Below, piece after piece: positions 27,608 to 33,537 of a stretch of DNA of 33,537 nt; within the stretch, counting starts at the first letter, position 1; each line of letters begins with the position of its first letter. This stretch comes from a virus: the IMG/VR virus record IMGVR_UViG_3300005253_000678, positions 1 to 33,537 of that record, one strand, 5' to 3'. The notes beneath the pieces are model-generated. The model did no database searches. It had not been told where the DNA came from and saw nothing but the letters and a program-made list of their open reading frames with translations. Both the position numbers and the translations under genes were made by a program.

Positions 27608-27818
27608 GGATTATTTTAGTCAACGTCTCTGAGTACTCTTCCCTTAGTTGCTCAATTTTTCCATTGAGTGTATCCAAAAGACTCAGAAGCCCTTCTTCGT
27701 GGTTGGTTATCTTGAGATCCATTTTCTCAAGCAATTCCTTTTTTACGTCCCTTAGCTGGACCCATATCCACACAGTTACGCTGATCAATATACCGAGTAA
27801 AAGTAAAAATCCTGTCAT
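27504..27818 (-). CDS. TM plus coiled-coil protein on the opposite strand
   Basis: The product has 104 residues. An N-terminal TM helix (MTGFLLLLGILISVTVWIWV) is followed by a coiled coil (KELLEKMDLKITNHEEGLLS onward) and a basic, Pro/Ser/Lys-rich tail. That architecture is shared with i-spanins and other lysis or tethering proteins. GGAGG lies 4 nt before the ATG, so it is likely expressed although antisense to the head operon and overlapping a convergent gene by 104 nt. Compare the protein at 423-611. Confidence 0.6.
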   Translation of the reverse strand: MTGFLLLLGILISVTVWIWVQLRDVKKELLEKMDLKITNHEEGLLSLLDTLNGKIEQLREEYSETLTKIIPRRASQPKTFSPSRAKASPQPAKRTRASKGSGKK

Positions 27819-27880
27819 TTTTCCTCCAGGGTTATCAAACTAGTAAAAATTTTTTGACTTAAACGGTCAAGTGTGATAAA

Positions 27881-27898
27881 TAAAAATATAACTTGATA
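27881..27898 (+). promoter_or_regulatory. Late-unit motif copy before scaffold gene
   Basis: TAAAAATATAACTTGATA is 16/18 identical to 27150-27167 and lies 64 nt before the scaffold ATG. A partial copy (AGTAAAAATTTT, 27842-27853) lies just upstream, identical over 12 bp to 27148-27159. Confidence 0.45.
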
Positions 27899-27962
27899 GC
27901 GTGAGTCTGCGTAATGACATCAAGCAATCGGCGTAATTGGATCTCGCCCTTCCGGAGGAAGA

Positions 27963-28691
27963 ATGTCAGAAGAACAACAACCCGACGTAATAACCGATGA
28001 GGTCGTCGCTCATCAAGAAGAGACTGACACTCCACAAGAGTCTCAAGCTGCGGAACCAGCTGCTCCAGAGCCTACTCAGAAGGAGAAGGATCAGGAATAC
28101 AACTGGCGACGTATGCGCGAGACGATGGAGGAGTTGCAGCATCGAAACCGAGCTTTAGAAGATCGGCTAGATGAGAGAAGTAAGCCCGTTAAGGCTGAAG
28201 AAGACGACACAGACGAAATCGAAAGATTGCCAGATGACGAGCTTTTGACTAAGGCCCAAACAAAAAGGCTGATGGCAAAGGCAGCAAAGCAAGCCGCGGA
28301 AGAAGCAGCTTCGCAAATCGTCAAAAAGCGAGATCTTGAGACTTTGGATGATCGTGTTCGGATGCGTTACCAGGATTACAACTCGATTGTGACTCCAGAT
28401 AGCCTTGAAGAATTGAAAAGTGATCCTTTGTTCGTGAAAACGCTGAGGGGATTAGCGGATCCATTCGATCAGGCTTGCTTTGTTTACGAACAGCTTAAGC
28501 TTCGTGGCCGCAGTGGCTATGAGGGAGTTGAAAAGAAGCAGCTTGCTGAGAACTCTGCAAAACCCCGGTCACAACAAGCTCTTGGGGGACCGTCGCCATT
28601 GCATAGTGCTAACCAGTACGCAGCATGGCCAGATCCGGCCCTTAAGAAGCAGTTGTTCCAAGAGATGCAGGAAGCGGCAAAGGGTGCATAA
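27963..28691 (+). CDS. Scaffold protein
   Basis: The product has 242 residues: an acidic, disordered N-terminus (MSEEQQPDVITDEVVAHQEE), long helices (YNWRRMRETMEELQHRNRAL, KRLMAKAAKQAAEEAASQIV) and a Pro/Gln-rich C-terminus. Such acidic helical proteins directly upstream of the major capsid gene are typical phage scaffolds, which direct coat assembly and then leave the shell. GGAGG lies 4 nt before the ATG. The call rests on composition and location. Confidence 0.75.
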   Translation: MSEEQQPDVITDEVVAHQEETDTPQESQAAEPAAPEPTQKEKDQEYNWRRMRETMEELQHRNRALEDRLDERSKPVKAEEDDTDEIERLPDDELLTKAQTKRLMAKAAKQAAEEAASQIVKKRDLETLDDRVRMRYQDYNSIVTPDSLEELKSDPLFVKTLRGLADPFDQACFVYEQLKLRGRSGYEGVEKKQLAENSAKPRSQQALGGPSPLHSANQYAAWPDPALKKQLFQEMQEAAKGA

Positions 28692-28704
28692 ATAAAGGTA
28701 ACCT

Positions 28705-29655
28705 ATGTCGATTACTACAACCACAACATTGCCGGCTCCGGTTCAGCAGAGTTTTTCATACAAACTTTTGTCAGTTCCTACGCCTTATTTTATTCACAGG
28801 ATTCCAGCGATGCTAAAACGTATGCCACGTAACGGGGGCACTACCCTTCGTATGCGTAGATACAATGCATTGCCAACAGCGAAAGTGCCTCTGGGAAATT
28901 CCGGGGTAACTCCACCTCCTGTGAACTTGACTGCTGTCAATATTGACGCAGAAATAGACTTCTACGGTCAGTACATCATTCTGAACGAACAAGTCACTCT
29001 ACAAAACCAAGATCCAGCCTTGAACGAAGCCGCTCAGCGTCTCGGTGTTTCTCTTCGTCAAACCGAAGATGAACTCGTCAGAGATATGCTCGCAGCAACC
29101 GCTTCGTTCATTAACGCAACCAATGGTTTGAATGCAGACAACCCAACAAATTTGGCTCGAGCAGATGTCGATCTGATCATCCGAACCTTAGCGGGTAATA
29201 ATGCATACACCATCTCGGATAATATCGAGGGCGAGGACAAGTTCGGAACTGCACCAATTCGGGATGCTTACTTTGCTTTGGGATCAACCGATTTGATCGG
29301 AGATTTGGAAGCTGTCCAAGGCTTTATCGCTAAGGCTCAGTACCCTTCACCAATGCAAGCGCTGAGACCTGAGTGGGGAAGTGTTTCTAATATAAGATTC
29401 TTGCTTTCGAGTATTGGATCTACGACCGCTAGTGCTTCATTGCTAGGCGCCGATGTCTATAACATCTTCTGTGTTGGCCTCGAAGCTTATGCTTGTATTG
29501 AACAAGACGGATACAGCGCTCAGTTCATTTACCGACCACCTATCTATGATAGCCCATTGGCTCTCAATGCCAGTGTAGGTTGGAAAATGGCACAAGTGCC
29601 AAGAATCACTAACGATGCTTGGGTTATTAATCTTAGAACAACCCTAAACACATAA
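28705..29655 (+). CDS. Major capsid protein, N4gp56-like family
   Basis: The product has 316 residues. The opening region (PTPYFIHRIPAMLKRMPRNG, RMRRYNALPTAKVPLGNSGV) and the later IDFYGQYIILNEQVTLQNQD, DELVRDMLAATASFINATNG and YNIFCVGLEAYACIEQ segments fit the N4gp56-type HK97-fold coat protein family. It follows the scaffold by 13 nt and is followed by a probable decoration or head protein. It forms the capsid shell. The family was judged by eye, but the context is strong. Confidence 0.75.
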   Translation: MSITTTTTLPAPVQQSFSYKLLSVPTPYFIHRIPAMLKRMPRNGGTTLRMRRYNALPTAKVPLGNSGVTPPPVNLTAVNIDAEIDFYGQYIILNEQVTLQNQDPALNEAAQRLGVSLRQTEDELVRDMLAATASFINATNGLNADNPTNLARADVDLIIRTLAGNNAYTISDNIEGEDKFGTAPIRDAYFALGSTDLIGDLEAVQGFIAKAQYPSPMQALRPEWGSVSNIRFLLSSIGSTTASASLLGADVYNIFCVGLEAYACIEQDGYSAQFIYRPPIYDSPLALNASVGWKMAQVPRITNDAWVINLRTTLNT

Positions 29656-29665
29656 GGAGGAGACC

Positions 29666-30625
29666 ATGGCTTTAGCTACTAATGAAAACATGATTCGCGG
29701 TCAGTTCACCTCTGACGGTGCTTCTGAAACAATCAATCTACCTTGGGAACCATCAAGGATCACTTTGCTGAACTTCACGCAATTTGCATCCGCAGCAGGA
29801 ACCACTCCGGTGATTACAGCTGAATGGCGAGAAGGTATGGACAACGGTACTGTTATTACAGGACTGAAAACTAATGGTGCCGCTACCATCCAGATCCCCG
29901 CAATGAATGCCACCGATGGTATTACTATCAGGGATACATCTGTACAAACCCCCGAAGCCGCTGGCAATGCGATCACCGCGATTACGCAAGCTGCGGGAGC
30001 CGTCGTGAGCAAAATAGCTCACGGTTATATCGTGGGCGACAGAGTTCGCATCTTTGGAACTACTGCCATGTTTGAAATTGCTGGTATGGATTTCACCGTA
30101 ACAGCAGTCGGCGGAGCTAATGTGTTTACAATCGGATATTTAGATTCATCCGGTTTTGGCGCAGCAGCAACCGCTGGTACAGCGCGTAGAATTCCTAACA
30201 ATCCAATCTATTTCCCAGAGCGTCTCTTTGTTACTGGTATCACAGCAGCTGCAAGCGCAGTTGTCACGATGTCTGTAACTCACGGTCTTTCTGTTGGACA
30301 GGTGGTCCGCATGAAAGTCCCTGCTGCTTTCGGGATGGTAGAGATGGACGGCCTTCGAGGCGAAATCACAGCTATAAATGCAGGCACTAACACAATCACT
30401 CTTGATATTGATAGTTCTGCGTTCACTGCTTTTGCATTCCCTACTTCGGCTGTTGCCGCTGCTGGGGTGGATTTCTCCTTGGTTGTTCCATTTGGAGATG
30501 CAGGTAACGTGCTTGCTGGTGCGCAAGATAACGTAGCAACCTTCCAAGCCTTCCTTGGTACTTCCGCGATCGGTGGTGCTAATGATGTCATGGAATGGAT
30601 TGCAGAGCGTGCTCTTGCCATCTAA
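29666..30625 (+). CDS. Head protein with two FCCH-type beta domains
   Basis: The product has 319 residues. The N-terminal 90 residues look like a capsid decoration domain. Two similar domains follow (AHGYIVGDRVRIFG...GMDFTVTAVG...FTIGYLDSSGF and THGLSVGQVVRMKV...MDGLRGEITAIN...ITLDIDSSAF). This HGl..GD.V pattern is that of the FCCH fold widely seen in phage virion proteins. GGAGGAG precedes the ATG. It is co-transcribed with the capsid gene and may be a head-decoration or fibre-like protein. Confidence 0.6.
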   Translation: MALATNENMIRGQFTSDGASETINLPWEPSRITLLNFTQFASAAGTTPVITAEWREGMDNGTVITGLKTNGAATIQIPAMNATDGITIRDTSVQTPEAAGNAITAITQAAGAVVSKIAHGYIVGDRVRIFGTTAMFEIAGMDFTVTAVGGANVFTIGYLDSSGFGAAATAGTARRIPNNPIYFPERLFVTGITAAASAVVTMSVTHGLSVGQVVRMKVPAAFGMVEMDGLRGEITAINAGTNTITLDIDSSAFTAFAFPTSAVAAAGVDFSLVVPFGDAGNVLAGAQDNVATFQAFLGTSAIGGANDVMEWIAERALAI

Positions 30626-30630
30626 AAAAT

Positions 30631-30660
30631 AAAGGAGGAGGTGTAACGGCCTCCTCCCTT
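30631..30660 (+). terminator. Strong hairpin between capsid-module genes
   Basis: GGAGGAGG (30634-30641) pairs perfectly with CCTCCTCC (30650-30657), loop TGTAACGG, flanked by AAA and TTT. The T tract is short, so it may be a weak terminator, a processing site or a sequestered ribosome site. The GGAGGAG is followed by GTG TAA. Confidence 0.5.
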
Positions 30661-30678
30661 TAAGGAGAATCAAAAAAA

Positions 30679-31089
30679 ATGACTGCTTCAGCTGCCATGA
30701 AAGGCGCGCCTTCGATTATTCACAATAACAAAGACGCTGCTCAAAAGGAATTACAGAAATTTATTGAAGAAGAATGCAAACCCGTTAAAGGGATATTCAA
30801 AAATTATGAATGTCCCGGAGGCGCTGCTAAAATCACCCAACACAAGTACCGCGGTCAACCTCTCTTCGCAAAGACGATGGAAGATGGCCAAGAGTACGAA
30901 GTGCCTCTATGGGTGGCACGTTGGCTCAATGGAATTGATGTAACAGCTAAAGCTTGTAACGGTCGAATTGGGAGTTGTTCTTATGCAAGACACCAATACT
31001 CCGTCGATCGTAATACGGGTCAGCCTATACAAATAGAAGGACAGCGTAGACAGAGATATGGGTTTCAGTCGCTAGATTTTTCCGTTTAA
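30679..31089 (+). CDS. Hypothetical head-module protein
   Basis: The product has 136 residues. A Lys-rich helical start (KDAAQKELQKFIEEECKPVK) leads to a beta-rich part (GIFKNYECPGGAAKITQHKY, EYEVPLWVARWLNGIDV) and a basic C-terminus (SVDRNTGQPIQIEGQRRQRY). GGAG lies before the ATG after the strong hairpin. It is probably a small virion or connector protein. No family is recognised. Confidence 0.6.
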   Translation: MTASAAMKGAPSIIHNNKDAAQKELQKFIEEECKPVKGIFKNYECPGGAAKITQHKYRGQPLFAKTMEDGQEYEVPLWVARWLNGIDVTAKACNGRIGSCSYARHQYSVDRNTGQPIQIEGQRRQRYGFQSLDFSV

Positions 31090-31097
31090 GGTGAAAA

Positions 31098-31424
31098 ATG
31101 ACTTCTCCAGATGCCAACTTTACGCCTGTTAGGAGACTGATCTCTACGGTAACGAACGCCGACCAGGCAGTCGTGACCACATCAGCTGATCACGGTTATG
31201 TGACTGATGATTGGATCCGTCTAATAGTGCCTTTATCTCATGGAATGGAAATCGATTATGAACAGTCAAAAATCACTGTCCTTTCTACGACTCAATTTCG
31301 CACTACTATAGATACGTCTTTTCGTTTGCCTTTTGTAGTCCCAGCTGCGCCCTTCACGCCTGCGCATGTTGTGCCTATTGGCGGTATTAGTGTCACAGAT
31401 GTCACAAGGAGCGATGGAACATGA
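31098..31424 (+). CDS. FCCH-type single-domain virion protein
   Basis: The product has 108 residues. TTSADHGYVTDDWIRLIVPL, then GMEIDYEQSKITVL and FRTTIDTSFRLPF, is the same beta pattern as the two domains of the protein at 29666, so the head module carries a third copy as a separate small protein. GGTG lies before the ATG. The stop overlaps the next start (ATGA). It may be a head or tail attachment subunit. Confidence 0.55.
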   Translation: MTSPDANFTPVRRLISTVTNADQAVVTTSADHGYVTDDWIRLIVPLSHGMEIDYEQSKITVLSTTQFRTTIDTSFRLPFVVPAAPFTPAHVVPIGGISVTDVTRSDGT

Positions 31425-32419
31425 CAACAGCCCTAGCAACTTCTCTCAGTACTCTCATTAGGATTAGGAGAAAAGTCCGTAGATTGACCGCCTCTCCTAG
31501 CCCTACTCAGATCACCGATAATGACATCGATGATTATGTGAATACTTTCTTTCTGTTCGATATGCCCGAACTGATCAGACTTTTCAACCTAAGAGACATA
31601 TATGAGTTCTATACCGATCCAGATGTGGAAGCTTATGCATTTCCTAGGAACGAGTTTATTGATATCTCTCAACCCATCTACATAGCGGGTGATCAATCAT
31701 TCTACACCCAGTCCCGTGAGCAATTCTATAGGATCTATCCTCAGCCCGAATTTGAGCAAGACGTTGGCACAGGCGATGGGGTTACTAATGATTTTACATT
31801 CAATCTTAGCAATCCTCCCGTATTGAGAGGTTTCACATATCCTCCAGATACTAATGTATTTTCGCAGCTATTCATCGCGTTTCCTAATGCCGCAGGACTT
31901 TCGATAATTGCAAGAGATGATGGAACGGGAGGGTTCGTTGATGAGGATGGGACAGTTGTTGTAGCAGGAAATATTAACTACACCACTGGAGCGGTCACCA
32001 ATCTCGTGTTTCCTTCAGTTCCTCCGGCTAATGCCGTCCTTACTGCTCAGTATATCTCTTACGAGCCTTCCAGACCAGAGGCGCTTTTGTTCTACAATGA
32101 CGTCTTCATCGTTAGGCCAGTGCCGGATAAAAGTTATAAAATATCAATGGAGGTCCAAAAGCGACCAACAGCACTCTTAGCAGCTGGGAATAACCCTGAA
32201 CTCGAAGAATGGTGGCAATTCCTTGCGTACGGAGGCGCGCGTAAGATTTTAGAAGATCGCCAGGACTCTACTTCTATTGCTAACATTATGCCGGCGTTTA
32301 AGGAGCAGCAAAGGCTCGTATTGAGAAGAACCACTCAACAATTAGTTCAGGAAAGAACGGCCACTATATACAGCGAGCAAGTAAATTTCCCTTACGGTAA
32401 CTTTAACAATAGGTTCTAG
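31421..32419 (+). CDS. Head-tail connector/adaptor candidate
   Basis: The product has 332 residues. The N-terminal helices (IRIRRKVRRLTASPSPTQIT, DNDIDDYVNTFFLFDMPELI) and the C-terminal helices (WWQFLAYGGARKILEDRQDS, AFKEQQRLVLRRTTQQLVQE) surround a beta-rich insert. This helical-bundle style with a DDYVN start is common in portal-bound adaptors. Its place after the capsid genes supports that. The exact adaptor family is not recognised. An HNH gene lies between it and the next virion gene. Confidence 0.5.
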   Translation: MTTALATSLSTLIRIRRKVRRLTASPSPTQITDNDIDDYVNTFFLFDMPELIRLFNLRDIYEFYTDPDVEAYAFPRNEFIDISQPIYIAGDQSFYTQSREQFYRIYPQPEFEQDVGTGDGVTNDFTFNLSNPPVLRGFTYPPDTNVFSQLFIAFPNAAGLSIIARDDGTGGFVDEDGTVVVAGNINYTTGAVTNLVFPSVPPANAVLTAQYISYEPSRPEALLFYNDVFIVRPVPDKSYKISMEVQKRPTALLAAGNNPELEEWWQFLAYGGARKILEDRQDSTSIANIMPAFKEQQRLVLRRTTQQLVQERTATIYSEQVNFPYGNFNNRF

Positions 32420-32436
32420 CTGAGAGTGAATGAGAT

Positions 32437-33267
32437 ATGACAAAAATGAGAGCAAATTTAACATCACCTAAGTATACTCCAGAGAAACTTTTTTGGGGAA
32501 GATTTATGGATGAAAAAATATGCTCGAAATGTGGAGAAAAGAGACTTAAAAGCTTTTTCTATGGGAAAGCAGCTGAATGCAAAAAATGTTGGGCTGAACG
32601 AGTTCGACTGTACAACGAAAGAAAGCCTGAAATTCTCAAAAAAACCAAGAAAAAATGGAATGAGAAAGTTCATCCGAAAATTGAATGCAAAATTTGTGGA
32701 ACAATATTCAAAAGAAAAAGCGCGAGTAGTGTTTGCTCATTAAAATGTCGTATCTTAGATGGATGTAAAGAAGAAAAAAATGGCTGTTGGATTTGGCAAA
32801 AATGCCGAGGACGACAAAGTTATGGGAAAACTGGATGGTTTTCCAAAACTGTAACAGCTCATCGGGCATCATATATAGCCTTCAAAGGTGAAATCCCAGA
32901 AGGGCTCCAGGTTTGTCATAAATGTGATGTGCGTCTTTGTGTAAATCCGGATCATTTGTGGCTAGGAACTCAGAAAGATAATATGGAAGATGCCAAAACA
33001 AAAGGTCGCCTGAAAGGCACTCCGGGAATCAAATGGACTGATCAACAACGCGAAAATATCTTGAAAAATCGCCAACCTCCTAATAAAAAAGGAGAAGCCC
33101 ACCATCTAGCAAAATTGAACGAAAAAAATGTTAGAGAAATTAGAAACTTATTGAGAGAAGGTATCAAGCAAAGCAAAATTGCTGATAAATATGGCGTTTG
33201 CCAATCAGCCGTCTCCCATATTAAAAGCGGTAGACTTTGGCCGCATATTTTAGAGGAAGAAAAATGA
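32437..33267 (+). CDS. HNH homing endonuclease inserted at the next gene's start
   Basis: The product has 276 residues with two N-terminal zinc ribbons (CSKCGEK...CKKC and CKICGTI...CSLKC) and the HNH core AHRASYIAFKGEIPEGLQVC, HKCDVRLCVNPDHLWLG. A C-terminal HTH (EKNVREIRNLLREGIKQSKI, ADKYGVCQSAVSHIKSG) resembles the one in the enzyme at 20315. It lies between a connector gene and the following virion gene. ATGACA occurs both at its start and at the next gene's start, and its TGA overlaps that ATG. This is a mobile gene. Confidence 0.85.
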   Translation: MTKMRANLTSPKYTPEKLFWGRFMDEKICSKCGEKRLKSFFYGKAAECKKCWAERVRLYNERKPEILKKTKKKWNEKVHPKIECKICGTIFKRKSASSVCSLKCRILDGCKEEKNGCWIWQKCRGRQSYGKTGWFSKTVTAHRASYIAFKGEIPEGLQVCHKCDVRLCVNPDHLWLGTQKDNMEDAKTKGRLKGTPGIKWTDQQRENILKNRQPPNKKGEAHHLAKLNEKNVREIRNLLREGIKQSKIADKYGVCQSAVSHIKSGRLWPHILEEEK

Positions 33268-33537
33268 CATATTCGGAAAACGTGCCGCAAGCAGGAGATC
33301 TCATCTCAGAGAGCCAATTAGAGCTTCTAACGAATTTTGAGCAACTCAATTTAGTATTCGGTGATACAAATCCCGGAGCTGATCCCAATTCTGATCACTA
33401 CGCATTCGATGATGCTTCGGCAAATGCTCGCAAACACAGAAAGATTCGTCTCGTTCGACAAGGTGCTGGCGCAGGTATTCCAACTCCGGCAGCTACCGAT
33501 GGGGTTATGTACGTACAGGCTGCCGCTGCTCAGACGA
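33264..33537 (+). CDS. Virion protein, 3' truncated by window edge
   Basis: The visible 91 residues start MTYSENVPQAGDLISESQLE and continue LLTNFEQLNLVFGDTNPGAD. Openings with VPQAGD.IS.SQ..L..NF are typical of phage appendage or tail proteins that bind the virion. Translation starts inside the last codon of the HNH gene (ATGA). The 3' end is outside the window. Confidence 0.55.
   Translation, partial: MTYSENVPQAGDLISESQLELLTNFEQLNLVFGDTNPGADPNSDHYAFDDASANARKHRKIRLVRQGAGAGIPTPAATDGVMYVQAAAAQT

Noticed and set aside
30146-30673. 175-residue minus-strand frame in the head module
   Set aside because: It is the antisense of the FCCH-domain gene with Cys/Ser-rich shadow composition.

Overview
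The window is a 33.5 kb piece of a tailed dsDNA bacteriophage (Caudoviricetes). It carries a DNA-packaging terminase, a P22-like portal, a scaffold, an N4gp56-like major capsid protein, head proteins with FCCH-type beta domains, and a long tail-fibre/tail-spike block. I see no tRNA, rRNA, CRISPR array, integrase or reverse transcriptase. Two proteins with signal peptides and one predicted outer-membrane beta-barrel ending in Phe suggest a Gram-negative host. Nothing here fixes the host genus.

Layout. The left edge (1-341) is the C-terminal end of a virion protein, followed by a small leftward cluster (338-1167: TM peptides, a DUF551-like protein, an RHH regulator). Rightward tail fibre/spike genes occupy 1275-7885, then a small gene and a terminator (8213-8245). 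A leftward recombination operon (10513 to 8244) runs from a RecB-like PD-(D/E)XK nuclease through four small genes to a RecT annealing protein whose last residues copy the SSB tip. A divergent rightward early operon starts at 10610: Cro-like HTH, SpoVG-like protein, second HTH, a replication initiator with lambda-O-like iterons inside its own gene, small proteins, a RusA resolvase, then TerS and TerL. TerL is interrupted at its nuclease motif by an intein, and inside the intein a complete HNH endonuclease gene is encoded in another reading frame.

Region 16896-21679 holds small accessory genes, a terminator, the portal gene, a second HNH gene on the opposite strand, and small basic proteins. 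Region 21821-26463 is accessory. Its centrepiece (22578-23741) is a 200-residue protein with RAMP/Cas7-like sequence features, flanked by six arrays of a degenerate 5-bp repeat of the form G-K-Y-N-N. The arrays hold 81 units, 80 of them beginning with G, and each ends in nearly the same sequence, GGCAAGTTTT. Two arrays start on the first base after a stop codon, and a remnant of a second RAMP-like C-terminus lies between arrays 3 and 4. I judge this RAMP-plus-pentamer-array locus to be the most likely undescribed system in the window. Downstream are many short, overlapping, unknown genes that share a recurrent start module (GTGGAACA) and DUF551-like paralogs.

The right part (26455-33537) has a phage-borne outer-membrane protein on the minus strand, then the rightward head module: scaffold, major capsid, FCCH-domain proteins, a connector candidate, a third HNH gene placed precisely in front of the next gene's start codon, and the truncated next virion gene. 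A recurrent AT-rich motif (about TAAAAATTTTACTTGATA) precedes several late transcription units and may be a phage promoter class.
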